Shown here piece after piece: positions 42,947 to 51,528 of a stretch of DNA of 64,000 nt (position 1 is its first letter; every line of letters starts with the position of its first letter). Under the pieces are notes generated by a model. That model had not been told where the DNA came from, did not search any database, and saw nothing but the letters and a program-made list of their open reading frames with translations. The stretch is from Peribacillus simplex NBRC 15720 = DSM 1321 (GTDB lineage: Bacteria > Bacillota > Bacilli > Bacillales > DSM-1321), in NCBI RefSeq assembly GCF_002243645.1, contig NZ_CP017704.1, forward strand, positions 783,501 through 847,500, written 5' to 3'. Position numbers and translations under genes: made by a program.

Positions 42947-43650
42947 TTTTCTTCACCTTGCACTATTTTTAGTCGATATCCTTTTCCCCTGCTGGTTGTT
43001 ATGGCATGCTTTACGCCAATATCCTCTAGTTTTCTCCGTACCCTTGTGACATTGACGGTCAATGTATTGTCATCAACAAATGAATCATCATTCCATAATG
43101 CTTCAAGTAAATCTTCACGCGAGACAATGGTGTCATACTGTCGTAGTAAACAACTCAATAATTTCAACTCATTTTGAGTTAACGTTACCTGATTGTCTTG
43201 ATATTCAATCATCGCTTTTTCCGTATAAAGCGTTAATCCATCCATTTCCTTTATTTGGTGGTCTAATGAAGATATTTCCGCATATTCACCATAAACCCTA
43301 CGTAGGACACTCTTTATTTTCGCTAGTACCACTTCCAAATGAAACGGTTTGGTTAAATAATCATCTCCCCCATATTCAATGGCCATGACTTGGTTCATTT
43401 CATCTGTCCTTGCAGAGATGAATATAATGGGAACCTTTGACACCGTCCTTATTAGTCGGCACCAATGGAATCCATCATAAAAGGGCAGATTAATATCCAA
43501 TAAAACCAAATCTGGCTTTATCTCTTGGAACTCCGCAAATACTTGGTCCAGTTGCTTCACTTCAAAAACCTCATACCCATACCTTTTTAAAAAATTGACC
43601 AAGATTCCAGCTATTTTGAAATCGTCTTCAACCAATAATATTTTATACAT
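42943..43650 (-). CDS. BceR-type OmpR-family response regulator
   Basis: This 235-residue regulator has a receiver domain (LLVEDDFKIAG; phosphoacceptor Asp in PDLVLLDINLPFYDGF; the Lys in YLTKPFHLEV) and a C-terminal winged helix (LTQNELKLLSCLLRQYDTIVSREDLLEALW, DDNTLTVNVTRVRRKL). It should activate the bceAB-type genes through the box at 41873-41887. It is the first gene of the module. Confidence 0.94.
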   Translation of the reverse strand: MYKILLVEDDFKIAGILVNFLKRYGYEVFEVKQLDQVFAEFQEIKPDLVLLDINLPFYDGFHWCRLIRTVSKVPIIFISARTDEMNQVMAIEYGGDDYLTKPFHLEVVLAKIKSVLRRVYGEYAEISSLDHQIKEMDGLTLYTEKAMIEYQDNQVTLTQNELKLLSCLLRQYDTIVSREDLLEALWNDDSFVDDNTLTVNVTRVRRKLEDIGVKHAITTSRGKGYRLKIVQGEEK

Positions 43651-43706
43651 CTTTTTCTCCTCATTAACATGACAATCCTACATATTAATCTGACTTTTGA
43701 AATGAA

Positions 43707-43741
43707 AATAAAAAGCCTTGAATGGTATGAGCCAATCAAGG
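43707..43741 (-). terminator. Terminator after the SUKH gene
   Basis: CCTTGA pairs with TCAAGG around a 14-base loop and is followed by TTTTTATTTT on the minus strand. Confidence 0.65.
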
Positions 43742-43755
43742 GGATTTCAATAAAA

Positions 43756-44211
43756 TTAGATTTCCTCCGGGATTTTCAATCCCTCAATAAAGGATTTAAA
43801 ACTGGATGCAACTTTATAAATATTTTCATCCTGGCTTGATGGATCTGAATACCAACCCTGATCCCAGAAGTAAACTCCCTTTTCCTCTTCGTTATTTATC
43901 AGCAAGATTTTACCTGCACATGTATCATTACCTATTATAATGCAATTCTTATGTAAGTCTTTTCTGTTTTCTTCATGCCATTTCTGTAAATCCCGTTCTT
44001 TATCTTGAAGCTCTAATCCATAAAGTACATTTAAGCAAACGAGTGTGTCTAATCCATCCACATAAAACTTACAGTTTTGAACCGCAGTTGTGCCGCCATT
44101 ATACTTAAGTAGAAATTGTTTATAATCTGCAGGGATTTCAAAACCCACAAATTCCTGAAAATTATTCACTGCTTCTTGTGTCGCTTTGCCATATCCAGTA
44201 ATATTCACCAT
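43756..44211 (-). CDS. SMI1/KNR4 (SUKH) family protein
   Basis: This 151-residue protein has the SUKH pattern: an N-terminal FQEFVGFEIPADYKQFLLKYNGGT, then a mixed strand region, IIIGNDTCAGKILLI and a final YKVASSFKSFIEGL. Many bacterial SUKH proteins are immunity proteins against polymorphic toxins. No toxin gene is nearby, so it may be an orphan immunity gene or have another role. It stands alone with its own terminator. Confidence 0.85.
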   Translation of the reverse strand: MVNITGYGKATQEAVNNFQEFVGFEIPADYKQFLLKYNGGTTAVQNCKFYVDGLDTLVCLNVLYGLELQDKERDLQKWHEENRKDLHKNCIIIGNDTCAGKILLINNEEEKGVYFWDQGWYSDPSSQDENIYKVASSFKSFIEGLKIPEEI

Positions 44212-44539
44212 TGTATCGACTCCATTTCATTTTATTGTAGTAAAATCAATTGATAATCTTATTCTATTTCACTTGCTAATTGCAGTTTATAAAATGGCCG
44301 GGTTCTACACTCCATTACAACTCTGTTAATCTAAAATTTACTTTTCTTAATGGAGATCCCTTAAAAATAATTTATTCATAATTACTTAGAAAATAATACT
44401 TTTTTTAAATATATTAACATAATTTTACTATCCTTTTCAGTATTTTCTGATATTTTTTTTGACAATTTCGTTTCTTTTCATTAAGAAAATAGCTTTTTTT
44501 AAAAAAGAGTCTTTACCGAAAAATCGATAAATCGTATAA

Positions 44540-44612
44540 TTCGTAGATAAATCAGGTATTTTCGTAGATATATGTCCATTTTCGAAGATATATTCCCGAT
44601 TTCGCAGATAAA
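44540..44612. repeat. Four short tandem-like repeats TTCGNAGATA
   Basis: TTCGTAGATA, TTCGTAGATA, TTCGAAGATA and TTCGCAGATA begin at 44540, 44561, 44581 and 44601, a period of 20-21 bases, near two helical turns. The bases between them are variable A/T-rich sequence. Confidence 0.75.
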
Positions 44613-44659
44613 TGAAACTTAGCATTATTCATTCTTCCTTATAATATTCAATAAAAAAA

Positions 44660-44692
44660 GGCGCCCAACCATCATCTTCGAGGTTGTGCGCC
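44660..44692 (-). terminator. Terminator of the 73-aa ORF
   Basis: GGCGCCCAACC pairs with GGTTGTGCGCC with one mismatch; a long T run follows on the minus strand. Confidence 0.8.
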
Positions 44693-44713
44693 ATGAATTA
44701 ATCCCATTACATC

Positions 44714-44935
44714 TCAGACAACTTTATAGTCATCATAAGTAATTAATAACCTGCTCATAGAAACTGTCTCAGCACGAAGCTTATTCTTATCACGACAATA
44801 AGCAATGATGGAACTATTGGGAATTTTAGCTGTACAATTCCATTTACTATACTTTTCATTATACCTAGAGGATATTTCGATAATCTCACCACGTACTTTT
44901 AACATCCTGCGTTCTACCAAGGGCATCATCTCCAA
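44714..44935 (-). CDS. Small basic protein, unknown
   Basis: The frame encodes up to 73 residues from TTG 44935, or 70 from the ATG at 44926 (MPLVERRMLKVRGEIIEISS...). The protein is basic and strand-rich (RGEIIEIS, WNCTAKIP, SSIIAYCRD, RLLITYDDYK), which could be a small beta-barrel. No family is recognised. A clean terminator behind it supports expression; the start is uncertain because no well-spaced ribosome-binding site stands out. Confidence 0.45.
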   Translation of the reverse strand: MEMMPLVERRMLKVRGEIIEISSRYNEKYSKWNCTAKIPNSSIIAYCRDKNKLRAETVSMSRLLITYDDYKVV

Positions 44936-45409
44936 TTCCGATAATATTATTTACCCTAAATCGGATAAAAAATTCTTGAGGCTCATTCAGGAATGGCATA
45001 TTCACAGATTATGGACATTATAGCAAAACAAACATACATGCTAAACAAAAGATGTCTACATATTCACAGAGTAATCGCTGCCGGTAACTGGCATTATTGT
45101 TTGGACAACCTATAGATCTATTATTATAGGAAATGACAAGGTTGTTCCTCTTAAAAATGCGGTGAATCCGATTCGTAATCTTATAGGATGTCTCTTTATT
45201 TAAGGTATTATAACCAGAATAATCTTAATATTTTTTTGGAATATTAAGATAAATCATAAAGCCCACCTAATATCTCTTTATTATAACGATAAAAATTATA
45301 TTCGTATCACAAAAGAAATATTTGAAATTAAGAGATTAGAGTCGTATGATTAGTAGTATCGGCGGAAAACACATAAATCAAAATAATTAAGTTTAAAGGG
45401 GAATTAGAT
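44936..45409. other. Intergenic before yjlC
   Basis: No gene is recognised. AAGGGG (about 45397) is the yjlC ribosome-binding site. In B. subtilis yjlC-ndh is controlled by Rex; I found only a poor, unconvincing match to a Rex box near 45307-45330. Confidence 0.35.
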
Positions 45410-45847
45410 ATGGTAGATGTAGTCTCAAAACCTGAACATGAAACACTTAATATTTCTGCAAACCAAGAACAATTGGATATCCTTGATCAGCTTTTAAAGC
45501 CTGAGGTTCAGGAATCATTGAACACTTTAGTTGAGCAGTTACCAAAACTGACTGAGTTAGTGAATATTTTAACAAAGTCTTATGATTTCGCTCAATCGGT
45601 TGCGACTGATGATGTTTTGAAAAATGATACGGTCAGCGCCATTTCGGAGATTGCGACACCTGTAGTACATTCAGTAAAAGGGCTTGCGGCTAATGCCATC
45701 GAAGCTAAGGATCGTGCTGATGTGAATAATGATGTAATCGGTCTTTTTGGTCTGTTAAGGATGATGAAAGATCCTCAAGCACAAAAACTTTTCCGTTTCG
45801 CCCAAGCTTTTCTTGAAGTCTCTTCAGAACGTAAAAACCAAAAATAA
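45410..45847 (+). CDS. yjlC: DUF1641 protein YjlC
   Basis: This 145-residue protein is a DUF1641 member: an N-terminal helical region (LDILDQLLKPEVQESLNTLVEQLPKLTELV), then the conserved end VIGLFGLLRMMKDPQAQKLFRFAQAFLE. It lies 35 bases before the type II NADH dehydrogenase gene, exactly as yjlC precedes ndh (yjlD) in B. subtilis. It is probably an accessory protein of the dehydrogenase; its molecular role is not known. Confidence 0.88.
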   Translation: MVDVVSKPEHETLNISANQEQLDILDQLLKPEVQESLNTLVEQLPKLTELVNILTKSYDFAQSVATDDVLKNDTVSAISEIATPVVHSVKGLAANAIEAKDRADVNNDVIGLFGLLRMMKDPQAQKLFRFAQAFLEVSSERKNQK

Positions 45848-45882
45848 TTTGATAAACTTTCAGTAAGAACGGGGGATTAACT

Positions 45883-47064
45883 ATGTCAAAACAAATCGTC
45901 ATCTTAGGTGCAGGTTACGCAGGATTGCTATCTGCCTTATCCGTACGTGAATATTACAATAAAGATGAAGTTCAGGTTACAGTGGTGAATCAATTTCCAA
46001 CGCACCAAATCATCACCGAATTGCACCGTCTTGCAGGCGGATCCATTTCTGAACAAGCCGTTTCCATTCCTTTGGAAAAGCTTTTCAAAGGAAAAGATAT
46101 CGACCTTATCATTTCCAAAGTGGAGTCTTTCTCAGTCGATAACAAAGAAGTGAAACTTGCCAATGGTTCCACTTTATCTTATGATGCCCTGGTTGTTGCT
46201 TTGGGAAGCCAAACAGGATTCTTCGGCATTCCGGGACTTGAGGAAAACAGCATGGTCTTGAAATCCGTAAATGATGCAAACAAGATTTACAAACATATCG
46301 AAGATCGCATCCGCGAATATGCACAAACCAATAATGAAGCGGACGCAACCATCGTGATCGGCGGCGGCGGATTGACGGGCGTTGAGTTAATCGGTGAAAT
46401 CGTGGATCATTTCCCTAAAATCGCTAAAAAGTTCGGAGTGGACTTCAAGGATTTGAAAATCAAGCTTGTTGAAGCTGGTCCAAAAATCCTTCCGGTCCTG
46501 CCTGATCACTTAATCGAACGTGCGATGACAAGCTTGGAAGCACGCGGCGTTGAATTCTTGACAGGTCTGCCTGTAACGGGTGTTAAAGGAAATCAAATCG
46601 AATTGAAAGATGGACAAACGATAACTGCCAATACGCTTGTTTGGACAGGCGGAGTTGCGGCTCTTCCTATCGTAGGCGAATCAGGCCTTGAAGTGGATCG
46701 CGGCAAAGCAACCGTTAATGAGTTCTTGCAATCCAAATCCCATAATGACGTATTCGTTGTCGGGGACAGTGCCGTTGCCTTCCCTCCAGAAGGCGGCCGT
46801 CCATACGCTCCTACTGCACAAAATGCTTGGCAAATGGGTGAGCTTGTTGGATACAACCTATATGCAGCCTTTGAAGGCAAGAAACTTGAAGAATTTTCAC
46901 CTGTAAACTCAGGTACACTTGCGAGCCTTGGACGTAAGGATGCGGTGGCAACCGTTGGGGCAAATAACACGTCCCTTAAAGGTCTGCCGGCTACATTGAT
47001 GAAAGAAGCAAGTAATGTTCGCTATCTATCACACATCAAAGCCCTATTCAGCCTGGCTTATTAA
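45883..47064 (+). CDS. ndh: Type II NADH dehydrogenase
   Basis: This 393-residue flavoprotein has an N-terminal FAD-binding motif (IVILGAGYAGLLSALSV) and a second Rossmann motif for NADH (TIVIGGGGLTGVELIGEI). VFVVGDSAVAFPPEGGRPYAPTAQNAWQMG is the FAD/quinone-side motif. The C-terminal helices anchor it to the membrane face. It passes electrons from NADH to menaquinone without proton pumping and is the main NADH oxidase of aerobic Bacillus. GGGGG precedes its ATG, and a strong terminator follows. Confidence 0.93.
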   Translation: MSKQIVILGAGYAGLLSALSVREYYNKDEVQVTVVNQFPTHQIITELHRLAGGSISEQAVSIPLEKLFKGKDIDLIISKVESFSVDNKEVKLANGSTLSYDALVVALGSQTGFFGIPGLEENSMVLKSVNDANKIYKHIEDRIREYAQTNNEADATIVIGGGGLTGVELIGEIVDHFPKIAKKFGVDFKDLKIKLVEAGPKILPVLPDHLIERAMTSLEARGVEFLTGLPVTGVKGNQIELKDGQTITANTLVWTGGVAALPIVGESGLEVDRGKATVNEFLQSKSHNDVFVVGDSAVAFPPEGGRPYAPTAQNAWQMGELVGYNLYAAFEGKKLEEFSPVNSGTLASLGRKDAVATVGANNTSLKGLPATLMKEASNVRYLSHIKALFSLAY

Positions 47065-47094
47065 TTTTAAGATAAAGCACTCATTGAATTTAAA

Positions 47095-47130
47095 AGGACC
47101 ATTCATCATTTGATGAATGGTCCTCTTTTG
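47095..47130 (+). terminator. Terminator of yjlC-ndh
   Basis: AGGACCATTCATCA pairs perfectly with TGATGAATGGTCCT, followed by CTTTT. It may serve the convergent ChbG gene too. Confidence 0.85.
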
Positions 47131-47154
47131 TAATTAAAGGGCTATTTAAAGAAA

Positions 47155-47886
47155 TCAAATCTTAACTTGGTTGATGCTGAATCTAAGGTAAAATCCCTCA
47201 GGTAATTTTGCATTTGTCAATATCCGGGTTTCTTTTAAGCGTTTATCATTATAGGAGGAGACTTCCATCAATTCTTCATCCATATAAGCAGGATGGGTCA
47301 TTATCTCCACGCTCGACCCATCCATTACCCTCCCTTTCAAGTTTTGAAAGTAATCTTCAACCACCATTTCTCCATAAAAATCATCGAGGAATACATCTGT
47401 AACGGTTTGAATCCCAGCAAGGTGCCTTCCGGCATTACGCACTGGCAATCCGTATTTCTCAGACAGCTTTTTAATAACAGGTAGAAATGCTGTGATCCCG
47501 TGTACATGATGATGGCTGTCGAAATGAGTCGGAAATAGACCAAATTCCAAGAATCTTTCGATTTGTGCTGACCACTCCCTCTCCAAGTCGCTCAAGGAAA
47601 TAGCGGTAGGATCCCCATATACCTCCCCTTGCTTCTTAAAGAAACCAGATTCGTCTACTAAACTCGGAACATCACTCAATAAAGGTTTACCCCATGTCAG
47701 CACTAAGTGTATACCTATCTTCAACGAAGGTGTCTTCTTTGCGATTTCAATCGCATGCTCCGTTGCTATCGCATTCATCATGATCGTTGCCGAATTGACA
47801 ATTCCATATTTGTGGCTATCCAAAATCCCATAATTCACCGCTTTAGTTAACCCGAAATCATCTGCATTTACAAGGACTTCAATCAT
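47155..47886 (-). CDS. chbG: Chitooligosaccharide deacetylase (ChbG/YdjC family)
   Basis: This 243-residue protein has the YdjC signatures: VLVNADDFGLTKAVNYGI with the metal-binding Asp, THFDSHHHVHG with two metal His residues, and IMTHPAY. In E. coli ChbG removes an acetyl group from chitobiose 6-phosphate so that the GH4 enzyme can cleave it. Here it overlaps the GH4 gene by four bases at the end of a PTS operon, which supports the same step. It is cytosolic. Confidence 0.88.
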   Translation of the reverse strand: MIEVLVNADDFGLTKAVNYGILDSHKYGIVNSATIMMNAIATEHAIEIAKKTPSLKIGIHLVLTWGKPLLSDVPSLVDESGFFKKQGEVYGDPTAISLSDLEREWSAQIERFLEFGLFPTHFDSHHHVHGITAFLPVIKKLSEKYGLPVRNAGRHLAGIQTVTDVFLDDFYGEMVVEDYFQNLKGRVMDGSSVEIMTHPAYMDEELMEVSSYNDKRLKETRILTNAKLPEGFYLRFSINQVKI

Positions 47887-49226
47887 GATAAATTATCCTG
47901 CAACTCCTTTTTTTCAAAAAACTGCGGCAGATAATCTTTATGTGCCTCCAGCATTTCGTCTAAGATAAGTTTTGCAACCCGGTCACTTGGAACGAGTGGA
48001 TTGATCGTCATGGCAAGCAACGCAGTATCATAGTCCCCTGAAATTGCAGCTTCGATGGCTACCCTTTCAAAGGATTTGATTTGCTGAATTAATCCGCGGA
48101 CAGCGACAGGAAGCTCTCCTACATTGATTGGCTTAGGACCATCCTTAGTTATCACGCAACTGGTTTCAATCGCCGAGCCGTAAGGGATGCCTTCAATCGC
48201 ACCATGGTTTACGGTATTTACCGCTTGAATATCTCGCTTATCCGTATGCATCGAGCAAATCAACCGCACAGCTGCATCACTGTAGTACGCACCTCCGCGC
48301 TCTTCAAGCTGCGGCGGCTTGATAGCCAGATCCTGGTCTTTGTATAGCTCGAATAATCCTGCTTCAAGTCTTTGAACGACCTCTGCACGTGTTTCCCCAT
48401 TTTCTGCATCCTTCAATTCTTGGGCTAGCACATCTCCCGTTTTATAATAGTAGTTGTGGTATGGACACGGAAACAGGTTTAACGCTCTAAGGAATTCCGG
48501 TTCCCATCCCATTGCATGGATGTTCTTCATCGTGACAGCTTTAGCTGGATCTGTAATCAAATGGATGATTTGATCTTTTACACTCTCGCCATCAACGAAT
48601 ACATCCAAGCCGTAAACCATATGGTTCAAGCCAGCAAAGTCGATCCGGACTCTTGATGGCTCTACATCCATCAAATCTGCAACACCTCTTTCCATACCAA
48701 TCGGCACATTGCAAAGGCCAATGATTTTGGAAATATTACTGTGACGCAGAACTGCTTCCGTTACCATCCCTGCAGGATTCGTGAAGTTAATCAGCCATGC
48801 TTCCGGACATAATTCCTCCATTTCATGAGCAATGTCCAGAATGACAGGAATCGTTCTAAAAGCCTTGAAAAGCCCGCCTGGTCCATTCGTCTCCTGTCCG
48901 ATCACTCCGTGTTTCAATGGAATCTTTTCATCAAGCGCCCTTGCTGCGAGCTGGCCAACCCGCAATTGGGTTGTTACATAATCAGCACCTTTAAGCGCTT
49001 TCTTTCTGTCTAGCGTGAGATGGACTTCAATATTCACACCAGCCTTTTCAATCATCCTTCTTGCCAAATTCCCGACAATTTCAAGCTTTTCCTTTCCCGC
49101 TTCAATGTCCACGAGCCAAATTTCACTCACAGGAAGTTCTTCATGATATTTGATGAAACCTTCGATCAGCTCAGGTGTATAGCTCGAACCTCCGCCAATC
49201 GTGACAATCTTCAGCCCCTTGCTCAT
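47883..49226 (-). CDS. GH4 6-phospho-beta-glucosidase (ChbF-like)
   Basis: This 447-residue enzyme is of glycoside hydrolase family 4, which needs NAD+ and a divalent metal. The NAD motif is LKIVTIGGGSSYTPELIEGF; NFTNPAGMVTEAV, GLCNVPIGM (metal Cys) and GLNHMVYG follow, then VNTVNHGAIEGIPYGSAIE. It should hydrolyse the phosphorylated disaccharide delivered by the PTS. Because chbG follows, diacetylchitobiose phosphate or its monodeacetylated form is the best guess; cellobiose phosphate is possible. Confidence 0.88.
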   Translation of the reverse strand: MSKGLKIVTIGGGSSYTPELIEGFIKYHEELPVSEIWLVDIEAGKEKLEIVGNLARRMIEKAGVNIEVHLTLDRKKALKGADYVTTQLRVGQLAARALDEKIPLKHGVIGQETNGPGGLFKAFRTIPVILDIAHEMEELCPEAWLINFTNPAGMVTEAVLRHSNISKIIGLCNVPIGMERGVADLMDVEPSRVRIDFAGLNHMVYGLDVFVDGESVKDQIIHLITDPAKAVTMKNIHAMGWEPEFLRALNLFPCPYHNYYYKTGDVLAQELKDAENGETRAEVVQRLEAGLFELYKDQDLAIKPPQLEERGGAYYSDAAVRLICSMHTDKRDIQAVNTVNHGAIEGIPYGSAIETSCVITKDGPKPINVGELPVAVRGLIQQIKSFERVAIEAAISGDYDTALLAMTINPLVPSDRVAKLILDEMLEAHKDYLPQFFEKKELQDNLS

Positions 49227-49579
49227 TCAGCAGTCCTCTCCTTCACAGCATCTGCATGTAAGAATTCTTCGCGTAGATCAATCATTTCAATTGCAAGATC
49301 CTTTATAGTCATCGCTGTCATTAAATGATCTTGTGCATGAACCAGGATAATGGGAAGATCAAAATGATCCCCGCCCGCCTCAGCATGGATTAATTGGGTT
49401 TGGTATTTATGGGCTTGCAATAATTCCGTTTCAGCCTCGGCTATTTTCACGCGAGCAGAATCAAAATTCCTTTTCTTTGCTTCCTGCATCGCTTCCATTG
49501 CAAAGCTTCTCGCATTCCCGCTATATAAAATCAATTGAAAGGATAGTTGGTATAATTCTTCTTTTTCCATTTTCATCAC
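49223..49579 (-). CDS. PTS lactose/cellobiose-type IIA
   Basis: This 118-residue helical protein matches the lactose/cellobiose IIA family. The phosphorylated His lies in ILVHAQDHLMTAMTIKDLA, and the family's metal Asp is in the same helix. It forms a trimer and passes phosphate from HPr to IIB. It overlaps the GH4 gene by four bases. Confidence 0.93.
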   Translation of the reverse strand: MMKMEKEELYQLSFQLILYSGNARSFAMEAMQEAKKRNFDSARVKIAEAETELLQAHKYQTQLIHAEAGGDHFDLPIILVHAQDHLMTAMTIKDLAIEMIDLREEFLHADAVKERTAE

Positions 49580-49586
49580 TACTTTC

Positions 49587-50936
49587 TTAAACGCTTAGCG
49601 TTTCTGAATCTTTTGTAAGCTCTTTTTTGTTTTTGGTGTCTATCTTCACTTGAGCATAAACGAATGGTAAATAAATCGCTGTTGAAATGACTAAGTTGAT
49701 TGCAGCCAAGACCGCTCCAGACACATGCCCGCCTGTGGCCAGGAACCCACCCACAATCGGAGGGGTAACCCATGGAATCTTAGCAACGATCGGGAAAACC
49801 ATTCCGCTGCTTACCGCGATATAAGAGATCACCGTTGTAATTACCGGGCCGAGAACAAATGGGATGAACCACATTGGATTCAGAACGATAGGCAATCCGA
49901 AAAGAATGGGTTCGTTAATCTGGAACACTCCAGGTGCCCCTCCGAGTGCAATCATCTGTTTATACCGTTTCCGACCGGCAATGATCATTGCAATGATAAG
50001 GCCCAATGTTGCACCAGATCCGCCTAAATAAACAAATGCATCCAGGAAAGAACCCGCCAATACCCCGTATTGGTCCATGTCTTTGACGCCTTTTGCATAT
50101 AAATCGATATTTTTCACTCCCGAACTTTCAAAAAGCGGTGTCGTTATCCCGCCAAGGATATTGGGTCCATGCAAACCGATCATCCATAATAAGTGAACAA
50201 GAAATACTAGTAAAATAGCGAATGGCAATGAATCTACTGCACTTTGTAATGGAGATACAATTACTTTACTCAGCCAGTCATTCAGTACCTGCCCATCCGT
50301 AACTTTACGGAAAAGCAGTCCAAATACACCAGCGATAAAGATCGTTGCCATACCCGGCACTAACTTTGCAAATGAACGGGCTACCGCTGGAGGTACTCCA
50401 TCAGGAAGCTTGATGACTAAATATTTCACTCGGGAAAGTCTCACAAAGATTTCAGTGGCTATTAAGGCAACGACAATTCCCGTAAATAGGGCAGTAGCAT
50501 TAAAATAGTTCACGCTTACAAAACCCCATGCCCCGCCTGTAACATCCTTATCATCGATAGTTATAGTGACATTTCCGATTTGAGGTAATAATAAAAAGAA
50601 ACAGGCTGCGGAAACCAGCATCGCTTCAAAACCATCGTCACCGTATGATCGTGCCAATTTATAAGAGATTCCGAATACAGCGAATACAGTCATGAATGCA
50701 AACGTTCCAAACCAAATATCACCGCCCAGCGTATTCCATGCAGGACCGAAGATAGCCTCCATCATTCTTCCATAAGGCTTGATGACTTGCCCAAGATTAT
50801 TAAACAGGACGGCGAATGACCCGATCATTGTAATCGCTATCATTCCAATCAATGCGTCACGAATCGCAAGCAAATGCCGGTTATTTCCTACCTTTACCGC
50901 CCCAGGCATAATATACTTATCAATAAAAGTCATCAT
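49587..50936 (-). CDS. PTS cellobiose/chitobiose-type IIC
   Basis: This 449-residue permease has about ten membrane helices. FVHLLWMIGLHGPNILGGI and the NEPILFGLPIVLNPMWFIPF segment are family hallmarks that contain the substrate-site His and Glu residues. It imports the sugar while it is phosphorylated at the 6-position. It is four bases after the IIB gene. Confidence 0.93.
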   Translation of the reverse strand: MMTFIDKYIMPGAVKVGNNRHLLAIRDALIGMIAITMIGSFAVLFNNLGQVIKPYGRMMEAIFGPAWNTLGGDIWFGTFAFMTVFAVFGISYKLARSYGDDGFEAMLVSAACFFLLLPQIGNVTITIDDKDVTGGAWGFVSVNYFNATALFTGIVVALIATEIFVRLSRVKYLVIKLPDGVPPAVARSFAKLVPGMATIFIAGVFGLLFRKVTDGQVLNDWLSKVIVSPLQSAVDSLPFAILLVFLVHLLWMIGLHGPNILGGITTPLFESSGVKNIDLYAKGVKDMDQYGVLAGSFLDAFVYLGGSGATLGLIIAMIIAGRKRYKQMIALGGAPGVFQINEPILFGLPIVLNPMWFIPFVLGPVITTVISYIAVSSGMVFPIVAKIPWVTPPIVGGFLATGGHVSGAVLAAINLVISTAIYLPFVYAQVKIDTKNKKELTKDSETLSV

Positions 50937-50940
50937 ATCC

Positions 50941-51249
50941 TTATTCTCCTTTTATTAAAGTAGTGGCTTGTTTTAGTACTTCTTCACCATTACATAGTCC
51001 ATAGAACATTGGATTGATGGTTGCGACTGGAATTCCCTTTTCTTTTCCGCCTTCCTGTAACTTGGAAAGAAGATATCTTACCTGCGGACCTAATAAAATC
51101 ACATCAGCCTTATCTATTTCATTGTTCACTTCTGTAGAACCTACAGCCCATATATGACATTCTATCCCTTGTTTTTTAGCGCTTTCCTCCATCTTGGTAA
51201 CTAATAAACTAGTAGACATACCTGCAGAACAACATAATAAGATATTCAT
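50941..51249 (-). CDS. PTS cellobiose/chitobiose-type IIB
   Basis: This 102-residue protein starts [20 protein letters not shown], whose Cys in the CSAGMSTS loop is the phosphorylated residue. [12 protein letters not shown] gives the rest of the fold. It is the first gene of the operon, with a sigma-A-type promoter and two GntR-type operators upstream. Confidence 0.94.
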   Translation of the reverse strand: MNILLCCSAGMSTSLLVTKMEESAKKQGIECHIWAVGSTEVNNEIDKADVILLGPQVRYLLSKLQEGGKEKGIPVATINPMFYGLCNGEEVLKQATTLIKGE

Positions 51250-51392
51250 TGAAATTACCCCCCTTTTAATGATTGATTATTCAGTATTTTTAAGTAAGAC
51301 TAAACCGCACTTTTATAATAATGGATGTTACTTTGTTTTATCACTTCCTTTGAAAAGATATATGAAATGGGTATTATTACCTCCATACATAC

Positions 51393-51421
51393 ATTGTAGT
51401 TACAAATCGAAAAAATATCAA
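51393..51421 (-). promoter_or_regulatory. Promoter of the chitobiose PTS operon
   Basis: TTGATA (51421-51416) and TACAAT (51398-51393) are 17 bases apart on the minus strand. The operator at 51394-51405 overlaps the -10 box. Confidence 0.75.
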
Positions 51422-51446
51422 CACAATTTTTAATTTGTTACTACAA
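51394..51446. promoter_or_regulatory. Two GntR-type operators
   Basis: TTGTAGTTACAA (51394-51405) and TTGTTACTACAA (51435-51446) are near-palindromes of the form TTGTAGTWACAA. Their centres are 41 bases apart, four helical turns, allowing two dimers on one face or a small loop. Confidence 0.65.
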
Positions 51447-51528
51447 ATTTGTGAATTAAAGTTGATTATTGTACTTATCCGAGATAATCTATATGTATAT
51501 AATGGGAATGAACTTAGGAGGAATCACT

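Larger units (their letters stand above)
44212..44713. other. Intergenic with short repeats and a terminator
   Basis: AT-rich. A 62-codon minus-strand frame at 44437-44625 simply spans the short repeats and is not taken as a gene. The repeats and the terminator are listed separately. Confidence 0.45.

Noticed and set aside
44437-44625. 62-codon minus-strand frame
   Set aside because: It only spans the TTCGNAGATA repeats, and I see no convincing ribosome-binding site or family pattern.
45300-45335. Possible Rex box upstream of yjlC-ndh
   Set aside because: Only a loose match to TTGTGAAN4TTCACAA could be found. The known regulation in B. subtilis does not make this site convincing.
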